From Oenococcus kitaharae DSM 17330 (GTDB lineage: Bacteria > Bacillota > Bacilli > Lactobacillales > Lactobacillaceae): a stretch of 64,000 nt of DNA. A program made the translations under genes and the position numbers. Below are positions 52,594-62,298 of this stretch, piece after piece. The stretch covers positions 1,187,119 to 1,251,118 of the forward strand of contig NZ_CM001398.1 of NCBI RefSeq assembly GCF_000241055.1, read 5' to 3'. The stretch's first letter is position 1; each line of letters opens with the position of its first letter. Below the pieces are notes generated by a model. It saw nothing but the letters and a program-made list of their open reading frames with translations. It did not search any database and was not told the DNA's origin.

Positions 52594-54933
52594 ATGTTTT
52601 TGGTTTTTTCGGTCAAATTGCGAAGATTATTGATAACAGGTTTGGCAGCTTTTATGTCGCTGTTTTTGTTTTCCATGTTTGGGCCGATGGAATCGATAAG
52701 CGCGGATACGACAGCTAACCAGGCCTCGACTCAAGTCAAATATGATCAGATTCTAAGCCGGAATACCAGTGCAGTCTATCCGGTTATCATCCGTCAGACG
52801 ACACGAAATGATTCGCTATATTCAGCACCAGCTCTAACCGCTGCCGCTTTCATGCAGCCAGTTGGCAGCGCAAAGACATTAAATGGCCAGATTGCTTTGG
52901 TAACTGAGATAGATTCGACACAGCGTGCCGCTAATGGGCAGACTTATCAGTACGCGAAAATTATCGTGGGCGGAACCAACCATATCTATTGGCTTGATTT
53001 ACGAGCGCTTGAAACAACCACATACGCAAGTGTCAAAAAGACCGGTATGAATGACGAAGGCTACATTAATGAGAACGGCCGTCATGATGGTGCCTTTCTA
53101 TATGGCCCGGCACTAACATCAGCTGAGACTTTCCAGCCTGCCTTTGATGGTGCAACAGTTAATTCGCAGCAAGTACGAATTCTGGAAATGGACAAAACTG
53201 ATCGCGGCAATGACCAGTACTATTCTTATTATCAGGTTCAGGATCAAAGCGGCAAGACTTATTGGATCGATACACGAGCAGTCACTATCTATCATTTTGC
53301 GCAGATTGATAAGCGAAGCCCAGAAAATTTTCAGGCAATCGTTGATCAGTCTTCACGTCATGATTATTTATACAGCAATCCCGCTTTGACGAGTCTCGAT
53401 ACTATGAAGTATGTTGGGGATGCACAGGCTTTGAATCAAAAACTCGTCACCGTGACCGAGCTCGTCGATACCAAACGGCCGGGAAACAGCCAGACCTATA
53501 CTTACGCCCATATCCAAAATGGTTCTGCCGATTACTGGATTGATTATCGTGCTATAAAACGGATTGATTTTGATCAAATCACTGATCGCATGCCAGTCGA
53601 TTTTACAGCGGCTATCAATGGCAGCAGCCGAAATGATGGCCTGTACTCAGCTCCGGCTCAGACTGATCCAAATTCTTGGGACGCAATCGCTCAGGCATCC
53701 TGGTCTGGATTTAATCACCGTTCAGTACAAGTGTCCGAAATTGACACAACCAAACGGGCCTCAAACGGGCGGACTTATCAATACGCTCGCATCACTTTGG
53801 ATGGCAAAACTTATTTTTGGATTGATCTGCGCGGCCTATTTTCACCGATTCTTTCTCGAGACAATGTCGATTATTCCGCTTGGATAACACCGCAAACTGG
53901 ACAGGATCAAGGCTTATATACCGGTCTCCCTAAAAATAGTCCCGACGCTTTTTCCAGCAGCCAGACAGTTGACAGCTTGATTGGTAGATCAATTCAGGTC
54001 ACGGAAATTGATCGTTTATCTGATAATGCGACACAGGCTGTTGAGCAATTCGCCAAGATCCTAGTCGATGGTAAGACATATTGGCTCAGGCTTGAAAATT
54101 TGCAGTTTGCTCGGATTGTTTCTCAGAAGAACTTTAGCGGTCAGTCATTGATTGTCCAAAAGAAGACACATCGTAATGATGGTATCTTTGTTAACGGTCC
54201 CGGCTTGACCGCAATGAATACGCTTTTGCCTGATCGCCAGGGACTACCTTATAATGCCCATCAAGTGACTTTGCTGAAAGAAGTCGTGACTGTACGTCCC
54301 AATGGTGGCCAATATACTTATGTCTATGTCCAGGATGGCAACCAACATTACTGGATTGACGCGCACGCCTTGGCTAGTGGCTTTCAATACGTGAACGGTG
54401 TGAAGTATTACGATCCGAACTCACATGTTTTAAAGACAAACGCGACCGTTTGGGATCGTGGACATAGTTATCACACTGACCAATATGGGAATCTCACTAG
54501 CGGTAATTCACAAATAGAACGCGCAATTTCTGCTGGTCTATCGATTGTTGGCAAGTCGCCATATCTGTGGGGAGGCGGTCGCAACGATTGGTCTGTTGCT
54601 GAAAGAAGATTTGATTGTTCGTCATTTGTCTATTGGTGCTATCAGCAGGCTGGTATCGTACTTGGAAAACGTTCTATTGTTGTGACTTGGTCATTGGCAG
54701 AAGAAGGCCGTCCAGTATCGTGGGACTCTATGAAACGTGGCGATATTTTCCTCATGGATGAGTATAATCATATCGGTATTTATCTCGGCGGTGGCTATTT
54801 CTTGCATGATTCGCCAAATTCGCCGACAGGTGGCGTCGGCATTTCTAATTTGTCCGATATTGTCAATCCAGATAATTTTCCATATACCTGGGAAGGGATT
54901 CGAGATAATTGTATCCGCCGCATCGTCGGCTAG
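52594..54933 (+). CDS. secreted peptidoglycan hydrolase with GW repeats and NlpC/P60 domain
   Basis: 779 residues, signal peptide at about 9-38. Residues about 45-615 are seven or so repeats of 75-85 residues with the pattern RxDxLYSxPA ... YQYAKI ... YWIDxRAL, i.e. GW/SH3-type wall-binding modules. The C-terminal NlpC/P60 domain has catalytic C675 (FDCSSFVYW) and H726 (YNHIGIYLGG). It probably cleaves wall peptides during growth or division. A strong terminator follows. Confidence 0.9.
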   Translation: MFLVFSVKLRRLLITGLAAFMSLFLFSMFGPMESISADTTANQASTQVKYDQILSRNTSAVYPVIIRQTTRNDSLYSAPALTAAAFMQPVGSAKTLNGQIALVTEIDSTQRAANGQTYQYAKIIVGGTNHIYWLDLRALETTTYASVKKTGMNDEGYINENGRHDGAFLYGPALTSAETFQPAFDGATVNSQQVRILEMDKTDRGNDQYYSYYQVQDQSGKTYWIDTRAVTIYHFAQIDKRSPENFQAIVDQSSRHDYLYSNPALTSLDTMKYVGDAQALNQKLVTVTELVDTKRPGNSQTYTYAHIQNGSADYWIDYRAIKRIDFDQITDRMPVDFTAAINGSSRNDGLYSAPAQTDPNSWDAIAQASWSGFNHRSVQVSEIDTTKRASNGRTYQYARITLDGKTYFWIDLRGLFSPILSRDNVDYSAWITPQTGQDQGLYTGLPKNSPDAFSSSQTVDSLIGRSIQVTEIDRLSDNATQAVEQFAKILVDGKTYWLRLENLQFARIVSQKNFSGQSLIVQKKTHRNDGIFVNGPGLTAMNTLLPDRQGLPYNAHQVTLLKEVVTVRPNGGQYTYVYVQDGNQHYWIDAHALASGFQYVNGVKYYDPNSHVLKTNATVWDRGHSYHTDQYGNLTSGNSQIERAISAGLSIVGKSPYLWGGGRNDWSVAERRFDCSSFVYWCYQQAGIVLGKRSIVVTWSLAEEGRPVSWDSMKRGDIFLMDEYNHIGIYLGGGYFLHDSPNSPTGGVGISNLSDIVNPDNFPYTWEGIRDNCIRRIVG

Positions 54934-54957
54934 TGATTCTGTTTCATAATTTCTATG

Positions 54958-55000
54958 AACGAACGATTTTCTCATTATGAGAAAATTCGTTCGTTTTTTT
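54958..55000 (+). terminator. long intrinsic terminator
   Basis: AACGAACGATTTTCTCA pairs with TGAGAAAATTCGTTCGTT (one mismatch), loop TTA, followed by T8. Confidence 0.88.
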
Positions 55001-55089
55001 TGTCACATTTCTATTGCATTTTTCACAAATGAGACTACTATTAAAAACAAATCTAATAAGACCCAATCGGATCCCAGGGGGATAAGTTA

Positions 55090-56991
55090 ATGAAAAAAAT
55101 CAGATTTTTTTCTGTAGCACTGGTTGCTGTTCTTTTATCTTTATTATTCTTCGCTAAAGCACAGCTGATAGCAGCTGATTCGAGCAGAGGCTCGGTAGCG
55201 CAGACTGTCACAAAAAAGGTGCTCAATCAAGCGGATTATAGTTCAGCCGTTCCAAACGACACTCAGGAAAGTGTTGATGTGATTTTAAAGCCAAAAAGTC
55301 AGACGGCTTTGGGTAATTATGTTTACAGCACGGTATCTCCGACTAGTTTTTCATATCGGCGCTATATGACGCCAGGCCAGTTTGGCAGTACTTTTGGTGA
55401 TGCTGGTGCGGCACGAGCCGTTTTGAAGTATTTGTCAGGATTTGGCATTCACGCTAGTCTGGCCGCTGATAATCTTGTCGTAAAATCGGTCGGTACCACG
55501 AGCCAATTTGAAAAGGCATTTGATACCTCGATCAGTCAAGCCACTTATCGGGGCCGCAGATTCCATGCGACAAGAAAAACACCGACTTTACCGTCTTGGT
55601 ACGCCAGCCGTATTCTTGGAATTCTTGGCCTGACCACTTACAACTCGCTCACGAGTAATATTCAAAAAGCACCAAAGAATTTGATGAAAGCTGTAACGCC
55701 CAAAGATGACCCGACGACGGCTTATCCGTCCACACCGGCCAGTTTTGCTGCTCGTTACCACCTAGACCAGCTTTATAAAGAAGGCTTCACAGGTGCTGGT
55801 CAGCGGATGGCAATCGTTTCCTTAGCTGAATTCAATCCGGCTGATGCTTATGCGTATTGGCAGACAATGGGAATCAAAGTGCCGAAAAATAGGCTTGATT
55901 TGATTAACGTTGATGGCGGATCAGGCTGGGATGGTTCGGACGAAACATCTTTGGATGTTGAACAGTCCGGAGCCTTGGCGCCGCAAGCCAAAATCAGCGT
56001 CTTTGTGGGTCCCAATAGCGATACTGGTTTCTTCGACGCTTTGGAAACAGCTATCGATCAAGATAAAGCCGCTCAATTGTCCCTGAGCTGGGGCGAGAGC
56101 GAGACGGCGATTACGGAGAGCGTTGCTCAAGGCATCGAAACGCCAGTCTATGGCCAGATCTTCAATCTGATTTTCGAACAAGCTGCAGCAGAAGGCATCT
56201 CTTCCTTTGTGGCTTCCGGTGATCAAGGTGCGTATGATGCGACGAAAGACGTCGGCACCTTTGATTTAGCTGTTGATAACCCGGCAGATTCGCCATTCGT
56301 CGTGGCAGCAGGCGGTACCACACTGCCATATTCCGCTACTTTCGTCGATGGTACTTCGATTTCCATTCCGCAGGAACGTACTTGGGGTTGGGATTATCTG
56401 TATCCTGTCTTTGATAATCTTGGATTTAATCAGACACCGGACGGCTTAGGCTACTACTTCGCCGGTGGTGGCGGTGGATTCAGCAAGTTCTTTGCTACAC
56501 CGCGTTATCAATTTGGTGTTCCGGGTGTGAACCACTTTACAAGCCTTGCTCTCTGGCAGACTGATCCTACCTTCTCGACTGTTCAGCGTATTGCACAGCC
56601 TGCACTTGCAAACGGCAGCGGGACAGGCCGAAATGTGCCGGATCTTTCACTGAATGCTGATCCGGAGACAGGCTACGGTGTCTTTTACAGCGCCGGCCCT
56701 GGACAGCCAGCCTCTTGGGATGGGGCATATGGCGGCACGAGTTTCGTCGCGCCTCAGTTAAATGGTGTTTCTGCGCTGCTTAATAGCAAACGCAAGACTC
56801 GCCTAGGATTCTGGAACCCGCAAATTTATCACTTTGCCACAAGCGGCCATTCGCCATTCACGCCTTTGAATGCGACAAGCGACAACAGCAATCTGTTCTA
56901 TACAGGAACTCCTGGGACTGTCTATAATCAAGGAAGCGGGCTTGGTACGATTGATTTCACTAAGCTGCAGCAATCCTTTGGTTCTCGATAA
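55090..56991 (+). CDS. secreted S53-family serine-carboxyl peptidase (sedolisin/kumamolisin type)
   Basis: 633 residues. Signal peptide (about 1-28), pro-kumamolisin activation domain (about 50-200), then the S53 catalytic domain. Catalytic triad E285, D289 (DETSLDVEQS) and S551 in GGTSFVAP; oxyanion Asp in ASGDQGAYD. These enzymes are acid-active endopeptidases and self-process. It fits an acid-adapted fermentation bacterium that uses proteins. The ATG follows an AGGGGGAT ribosome site. Confidence 0.94.
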   Translation: MKKIRFFSVALVAVLLSLLFFAKAQLIAADSSRGSVAQTVTKKVLNQADYSSAVPNDTQESVDVILKPKSQTALGNYVYSTVSPTSFSYRRYMTPGQFGSTFGDAGAARAVLKYLSGFGIHASLAADNLVVKSVGTTSQFEKAFDTSISQATYRGRRFHATRKTPTLPSWYASRILGILGLTTYNSLTSNIQKAPKNLMKAVTPKDDPTTAYPSTPASFAARYHLDQLYKEGFTGAGQRMAIVSLAEFNPADAYAYWQTMGIKVPKNRLDLINVDGGSGWDGSDETSLDVEQSGALAPQAKISVFVGPNSDTGFFDALETAIDQDKAAQLSLSWGESETAITESVAQGIETPVYGQIFNLIFEQAAAEGISSFVASGDQGAYDATKDVGTFDLAVDNPADSPFVVAAGGTTLPYSATFVDGTSISIPQERTWGWDYLYPVFDNLGFNQTPDGLGYYFAGGGGGFSKFFATPRYQFGVPGVNHFTSLALWQTDPTFSTVQRIAQPALANGSGTGRNVPDLSLNADPETGYGVFYSAGPGQPASWDGAYGGTSFVAPQLNGVSALLNSKRKTRLGFWNPQIYHFATSGHSPFTPLNATSDNSNLFYTGTPGTVYNQGSGLGTIDFTKLQQSFGSR

Positions 56992-57009
56992 TCAATATGA
57001 AAAGTAGGC

Positions 57010-57039
57010 AAAACTGTGCCAATCCATGACACGGTTTTT
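57010..57039 (+). terminator. intrinsic terminator after the peptidase
   Basis: AAAACTGTG / CACGGTTTT stem (one G-T pair) followed by T. Confidence 0.7.
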
Positions 57040-57233
57040 GTTTGGCCATATTAGAGGGTTTATCCAATTTTTTAATCGTCGTTTTATTTTCAGCACTAGA
57101 GGTTGGAGCTGGCTTTATGTTACGATTTGTGTGTAAAAGCGGCGTTTTAACGCGTTATCGCATCTACTACCATCTTCGCTGCTTTAGCCAGCTGCTGATC
57201 GGCAGCTAATCCAGTTACTAGAAAAGAGGTCAA

Positions 57234-57920
57234 ATGAAAAAAATACTTTTAGCAGTCATCGCTGCAGCCATCGTCATTGTCGCAGGAGTTGTGTGGGCGA
57301 TGAATGGCTTGAGGACTGCACCCCAGACATCTTCCAGCAGCTCGCAAATGTCCACAAGCAGCACTTCTGGATCGGGATCGGGGACAGGGTCTAATCAGAA
57401 GACACTGATCGTTTATTATTCTCGGACAGGCAATACAAGAGCGGTCGCTGAATTAATTCAGAATCAAGTCGGCGGCGATCTCTTTCAAATCGAGACCAAA
57501 GTACCGCGGCCAAAAAACTATCGTGCTGAGGTTAATCAAAATGAGCAGGAGCAAAGTGATAATACCTTACCGGTGCTGAAAAGCAAAGTACCGAATTTTG
57601 CGTCCTATGACCGTGTCTTTATCGGTTCTCCGACTTGGAATATGGCACTGCCGCAAGCTGTTGTCACATTTTTGGACAGCTATAATTTTTCCGGCAAGAC
57701 CGTGATTCCTTTTAATACGAATGGTGGCTATGGTGTCGGTTCTGTCTTCACACAAATCAGATCAGGCGCGAAAAATGCTGATCGTGTCCTTCAAGGCTTT
57801 TCTGTTGAAGGCGGCCAAGAGACAAATGGTATTTTGCTGGCCATTAAAGGCAATCGCCGTGTCCAAGTAAGCAAAGAAGTCGATAGCTGGCTTTCTAGAA
57901 TCGGACAAAATCGAAAGTAA
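57234..57920 (+). CDS. membrane-anchored flavodoxin
   Basis: 228 residues. N-terminal helix (about 3-23), then a Ser/Gly-rich linker, then a flavodoxin domain from about 52: LIVYYSRTGNTRAVAEL holds the FMN phosphate loop, and FIGSPTWNMALPQ and FNTNGGYGVGS the other FMN loops. The layout puts the flavin outside the cell, unlike ordinary cytoplasmic flavodoxin. An extracellular electron carrier or reductase is inferred. Confidence 0.85.
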   Translation: MKKILLAVIAAAIVIVAGVVWAMNGLRTAPQTSSSSSQMSTSSTSGSGSGTGSNQKTLIVYYSRTGNTRAVAELIQNQVGGDLFQIETKVPRPKNYRAEVNQNEQEQSDNTLPVLKSKVPNFASYDRVFIGSPTWNMALPQAVVTFLDSYNFSGKTVIPFNTNGGYGVGSVFTQIRSGAKNADRVLQGFSVEGGQETNGILLAIKGNRRVQVSKEVDSWLSRIGQNRK

Positions 57921-57950
57921 GTCCTTTGAATCAATCAGGTTCAGGAAAAC

Positions 57951-58783
57951 ATGCAGCGCAAACGGATAATTAGCATCACTATTTTAGTATTCGTGGCCAT
58001 TGCTGCCATATCTGTCTCAGTTTGCCTATTTTTTGTAAATCAATCAAATGATAGTCAGGCTCGCAATCGGTTGGTTCGCTATCAGACTGTTTATAAGGGC
58101 AGAACTTATGATAAAACAGCCTTAGTATATTTGCCTCGCGGCTATCAGAATTCGTCAAAAAAGTACAATGTGCTGTTTTTGATGCACGGATGGGGGATGT
58201 CTGAGAATGATTTTATTAAGGGCGATTCCAATGACCAAGCACCTGTTATTAATGATTTAATGAAGGACGAGAAGGATCCTTTTATCGTTGTCTCTCCGAC
58301 CTATTATCCAGATCGAACATTTGCAAATGATAGTCAGGCTAGTGAAGACAGGCTGACAAAACGCTTCGCTAAGACTGAGATTTTACAGGTTTTACGTGTG
58401 GTTCAAGCCAAGTATCGCGTTTATAAGGGCCGTAACCATTATGGTTTTGCCGGATTTTCCTTTGGTGCGATCACAGGTTGGGCCGTCATGCAGGATCAAT
58501 TAAGCCATTTTCGGTATTTTCAAATGATCGCAGGCGGAGATGACCGGGCCGCTCAATTACGCAGCAAGCTTTTGAAAAGCAAATTGGCTTACGATGTCAC
58601 TGTCAGCGTCGGCAGCGATGATTATGTGAACAACGGCACGCCCTATGATATCGATCGAACCATGAATACGCTGAAAAATGTGCCGCATATTCGTTTCCAT
58701 ATTGAATTGATAAAAACGGGAGCCATGATTTGCCGAGCGCCATGCGGCAGTTAAAATACGGCATGCGTTTCTTCTTTAAATAA
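57951..58783 (+). pseudogene. secreted/anchored esterase (EstD/feruloyl-esterase-like), frameshifted at the C-terminus
   Basis: The frame from 57951 ends at 58754. N-terminal helix (about 8-28), esterase domain with YLPRGYQ, NVLFLMHGWG and the nucleophile elbow GFAGFSFGAITGW near residue 170. The natural end would read GSHDLPSAMRQLKYGMRFFF, with the catalytic His in GSHD, but it is in another frame; one extra A in the A5 run at 58712-58716 restores it to the stop at 58781. As read, the product lacks the catalytic His and ends ICRAPCGS, so it is probably inactive unless this is a sequence error or slippage. Confidence 0.82.
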
Positions 58784-58790
58784 GCTAATA

Positions 58791-58820
58791 AAAAACCGGC
58801 CTCTAATGACCGGTTTTATT
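58791..58820. terminator. bidirectional terminator
   Basis: AAAACCGG / CCGGTTTT stem between the esterase (+) and the aldo/keto reductase (-), T-rich on both sides. Confidence 0.82.
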
Positions 58821-59669
58821 TTATTTGCCAAGTTTGCTCAATGCTTTGAAATCATCATCGTCCAGCTCAATTTTTTGAGCGGCAATATTATCGATCGCAT
58901 GATCAGCATTGCTGGTTCCTGGAATCGGCAGGATAACATCGGACCGTTTTAACAACCAAGCCAATGCCAGCTGGGCCGGACTGGCAGCGTATTTTTCCGT
59001 CAGTGAGGCGAGTTCTGGATTTTCCAGCAGTTTGCCAGTTGCCAAGGGGAACCAAGGAATGAAGGCGATATGATGTTTTTCAGCGTATTTTAAGACGTCC
59101 TCATCTCGGCGGTCAATCAAATTGTAGCGATTTTGCACGGAAACGATCGGAGCAATCTTTCTAGCGGCTTTAACCTGCTTGACAGATACTTGGCTCAGGC
59201 CGATATGCTTGATTTTGCCTTCATCCTGCATATCTTTAAGTACGCCGATTTGATCTTCCAAGTCGACTTTGTGATCAATCCGATGGAGCTGGAGCAGGTC
59301 AATGTGGTCAAGCCCTAAAGTATACAAGTTTTCCTCGACTTGCTGGCGGAGATATTCGGGACGGCCAACTGCTGTCCATTCATCAGGCCCTTGACGTGTG
59401 AAACCAACTTTCGTGGCGACCATGACTTTGGCATCCGGCCTGTTTTTTAAGGCTTCTTTCAAATAAAGATTAGCAAACAGTGGGCCGTAGGCATCGGCTG
59501 TATCAATAAAATCCACGCCGTGGTCAATCACGGTCTCAATCACGTGAACGGCGTTTTCCGGGTCGGCAGAAGGGCCCCAGACACCTGGTCCCGGCAGCTG
59601 CATTGTCCCATATCCCAAGCGATTAACGGTCAAATCATCATCAAACTGAAATTTCTGTTCCAGCATCAT
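58821..59669 (-). CDS. aldo/keto reductase
   Basis: 282 residues. GVDFIDTADAYG (catalytic Asp and Tyr) near residue 50, the Lys in VATKVGF near residue 85, and LLQLHRID (His) near residue 125 complete the tetrad. The NADPH loop IPGTSNADH is near residue 250. AGAGGTG precedes two adjacent ATG codons. Substrate unknown. Confidence 0.93.
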   Translation of the reverse strand: MMLEQKFQFDDDLTVNRLGYGTMQLPGPGVWGPSADPENAVHVIETVIDHGVDFIDTADAYGPLFANLYLKEALKNRPDAKVMVATKVGFTRQGPDEWTAVGRPEYLRQQVEENLYTLGLDHIDLLQLHRIDHKVDLEDQIGVLKDMQDEGKIKHIGLSQVSVKQVKAARKIAPIVSVQNRYNLIDRRDEDVLKYAEKHHIAFIPWFPLATGKLLENPELASLTEKYAASPAQLALAWLLKRSDVILPIPGTSNADHAIDNIAAQKIELDDDDFKALSKLGK

Positions 59670-59813
59670 TCACCTCTTGCATATAGCATAGGCGCGTGTC
59701 AAATGATAGTCAAAGCATTTCAAGTTATTTTTTTCATTTGTTACTAACATATTGTAAGGCTAAAAAAACTAGTGTAGCCTTGACAGTATAAGAAGAAAAT
59801 TGGAGGAACGACA

Positions 59814-61154
59814 ATGCCTGATAAGCAATTTGATTATGATGTTTTGTACATTGGAAGTGGTCATGGTACTTTTGACGGTGCGATTCCACTTGCAGCTAAA
59901 GGTTACAAAGTAGCAGTTGTAGAAGCTGATTTAATTGGCGGTACCTGTCCGAACCGCGGCTGCAACGCGAAAATTATTCTGGATATGCCCGTTGCGCTTC
60001 GTCGCCAATTCGAGGATCTAAATGGTGTCGTAACAGGCGGCGTTGCAATTGATTGGTCGCAAAATGTTGCTCATAAAGATGAGGTCATCGGGGTACTTCC
60101 CGGCTTTATCGGCGGCCTTTTGGACTCAGTGCACATCGACGTGATTCACGGCAAAGGTGTTTTGGAAGATCCTCATACTGTTTCGATTGATGGTACTTTG
60201 AAAACGGCTGGCAAAATCGTGATTGCGACTGGCCTGCGCCCCAACCGTCTGGACATTCCTGGGATTGATTTGGCTCATGATAGCAGTGATTTCATGAATT
60301 TGACAAAGATGCCGAAAAAAATCACGATTATCGGCGCCGGTTATATCGCGATGGAGTTTGCGACAATTGCCAGTGCCACTGGTGCTGATGTGACCGTTTT
60401 GCTTCGCGGCGACAAGGCTTTGCGTGCCTTCCATCAGGAATTTGTCGAGACGATTATCAGCGATTTGGAAAAACACGGTGTTGCTTTCAAACGCGAGACC
60501 TCAGTAACAGAACTGAAAGCCGCTGGCGATCAGATTGAAGTGCTGACATCTGATGGCCAATCCAGCACGACAGATTGGGTACTGGATGCCACTGGCAGAA
60601 TCCCAAATGTTGAAAACATTGGTCTTGAAAAGGTGGGTGTGCACTATACAGCTAAGGGTGTCACGGTGAACGATCACCTGCAGACTTCTGTCCCGAGTAT
60701 TTATGCTTCTGGCGATGTGATTGATAAGACACAACCTAAGCTGACACCGACTGCGATCTTTGAATCTAAATATCTATCGGCACAGTTTGCCGGAGAATCA
60801 AGCGATCCGATCAAGTATCCGGTCATTCCATCGGTCGTCTTTACGACACCGCGTTTGGCTAAAGCCGGTGTTTCACCGGAAACAGCAGCTGCAGCACCAT
60901 CTGATTACACAGTTTCAGCTAATCATATTCCTGATGATTGGTACCGCCAGGCAAGCAAAGAGACGCTGGGCGATAACCTGCTGGTCTTTGATAAGGCCCA
61001 TCATCTAGTAGGTGCGACTGAAGTCAGCAATCAGGCGGAAAATGTGATCAACAGCCTGCTGCCCGCCATTGAATTCAAATTCGGGCCGGCTGAGCTGAAT
61101 CGTCTGGTTTATTTGTTCCCATCGATTACTTCTGCGGCTTATGGCCAATTGTAA
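59814..61154 (+). CDS. pyridine nucleotide-disulfide oxidoreductase (class I, glutathione-reductase-like)
   Basis: 446 residues. FAD motif YIGSGHGTFDGAI at the N-terminus, redox-active disulfide GGTCPNRGCNAK near residue 44, NAD(P) motif ITIIGAGYIAMEFA near residue 173 and IYASGDV near residue 298. GGAGG precedes the ATG. The C-terminal His-Glu pair of true glutathione reductase is not evident, so the substrate (disulfide, metal or quinone) is open. Ends in a strong bidirectional terminator. Confidence 0.92.
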   Translation: MPDKQFDYDVLYIGSGHGTFDGAIPLAAKGYKVAVVEADLIGGTCPNRGCNAKIILDMPVALRRQFEDLNGVVTGGVAIDWSQNVAHKDEVIGVLPGFIGGLLDSVHIDVIHGKGVLEDPHTVSIDGTLKTAGKIVIATGLRPNRLDIPGIDLAHDSSDFMNLTKMPKKITIIGAGYIAMEFATIASATGADVTVLLRGDKALRAFHQEFVETIISDLEKHGVAFKRETSVTELKAAGDQIEVLTSDGQSSTTDWVLDATGRIPNVENIGLEKVGVHYTAKGVTVNDHLQTSVPSIYASGDVIDKTQPKLTPTAIFESKYLSAQFAGESSDPIKYPVIPSVVFTTPRLAKAGVSPETAAAAPSDYTVSANHIPDDWYRQASKETLGDNLLVFDKAHHLVGATEVSNQAENVINSLLPAIEFKFGPAELNRLVYLFPSITSAAYGQL

Positions 61155-61165
61155 AATTAATTATT

Positions 61166-61200
61166 AAAAAAAACGCCGACCATTTGGCCAGCGTTTTTTT
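61166..61200. terminator. bidirectional terminator
   Basis: AAAAAAACGC / GCGTTTTTTT stem with an inner GACC...GGCC pairing, between the oxidoreductase (+) and sod (-). Confidence 0.85.
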
Positions 61201-61211
61201 GTTGAAGAAGA

Positions 61212-61841
61212 TTACATCACTATCTCTGAAAGCGAAGACTGTGACATGTTTTGGGAAACTTGTGCCCAATTAACGACGTGCCAGAATGCTTTGATATATT
61301 CAGGCCGGCGATTTTCGTATTTCAAATAATAAGCATGCTCCCAAAGATCAATTCCCAAAAGCGGTGTCAGCCCCATCGAAATTGGCGAATCCTGATTCAT
61401 TGTGGAGACAATTTGCAACTTGCCATCTGGTTTCATCACAAGCCATGTCCAGCCGGATCCGAATACGGCAACGGCGCTGCTGGAAAAGGCGTTTTTGAAT
61501 TCTTGCAGGTTTCCCCATTCTTTGTTGATCCTGCTGAGAAGTCCGGCATCGATTTTCTGATTAAAGTCCGGAGAAAGCATCTTCCAAAAAAGGCTGTGAT
61601 TGTAGTGGCCGCCAGCTTGGTTTCGTACCGGTGTCCGTAGATTTTCAGGCAGTTTGTCCAGATTGGTCAGTATCTTTTCAATCGGCCAATTTGCAAATTC
61701 CGGGTAATCCACCAGCAGGGCATTTAATTTATTAATATAGGTCTGATGGTGCATGTCATGGTGAAGGTGCATGGTTCTTTCGTCGATATAAGGTGTTAGC
61801 GCATCGTAATTGTAGGGTAATTCGGGTAAAACAAAAGTCAT
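61212..61841 (-). CDS. sodA: superoxide dismutase (Fe/Mn family)
   Basis: 209 residues. Metal ligands are His in MHLHHDMHHQTY near residue 27, His in GGHYNHSLFW near residue 78, and Asp/His in DLWEHAYYLKY near residue 165. GSGWTWLV is also typical. Cytoplasmic. Mn rather than Fe is likely for a lactic acid bacterium but not shown by the sequence. Confidence 0.95.
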   Translation of the reverse strand: MTFVLPELPYNYDALTPYIDERTMHLHHDMHHQTYINKLNALLVDYPEFANWPIEKILTNLDKLPENLRTPVRNQAGGHYNHSLFWKMLSPDFNQKIDAGLLSRINKEWGNLQEFKNAFSSSAVAVFGSGWTWLVMKPDGKLQIVSTMNQDSPISMGLTPLLGIDLWEHAYYLKYENRRPEYIKAFWHVVNWAQVSQNMSQSSLSEIVM

Positions 61842-61939
61842 CGGATAGCCTCCTTATTTTTGGATTAAGCACTTACATCCACCTCAATTTTATCAAATTT
61901 CGGAATTTGTTTCTTTAAAGGACTGTCTTGACAAATCGT

Positions 61940-61967
61940 TTGACAATCCAATAATTTCATGTATCAT
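61940..61967 (+). promoter_or_regulatory. promoter of the methionine T-box operon
   Basis: TTGACA, 16-base spacer, TATCAT. A second TTGACA lies 12 bases upstream. Confidence 0.75.
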
Positions 61968-61984
61968 TGAAGACAATATATCGG

Positions 61985-62266
61985 CATAGAGAAGATAAGT
62001 AATTAGCCAAATTTTAAGAGAGCCGGAGGTCGCTGAAATCCGGTAATGACAGCTAATGAATCATGGTCTTTGAGCTTTGTTCTTGCGAGTGGTTTACCGC
62101 GAGTAGGAATCGGTTGCGTCCGTTATCACGTCAGACTATAATCGCAGGTTCATCTACCTTGCGACGTAGCCACAGAGGGTATGCAGGTGACTGTATACTG
62201 AACACGAGTGGTAAAGCGCTTATTCGCCCCGTAAACAGGTCTTTCTGTTTGCGGGTTTTTTGTGCA
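61985..62266 (+). promoter_or_regulatory. T-box riboswitch (probably tRNA-Met)
   Basis: Stem I is framed by ATTAGC / GCTAAT, with the apical block AGAGAGCCGG...CCGGT. A candidate ATG specifier is at 62063-62065, just 3' of that stem. The T-box sequence is GAGTGGTAAAGCGC...CGCCCC at 62206-62230; its TGGT fits an A discriminator base, as in tRNA-Met. The terminator CCCGTAAACAG / CTGTTTGCGGG with six T follows (62228-62261). Uncharged tRNA would favour the antiterminator and expression of the Met genes downstream. Confidence 0.9.
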
Positions 62267-62298
62267 GACGGGAACAAATTGAGAATAGGGGAAAAATT

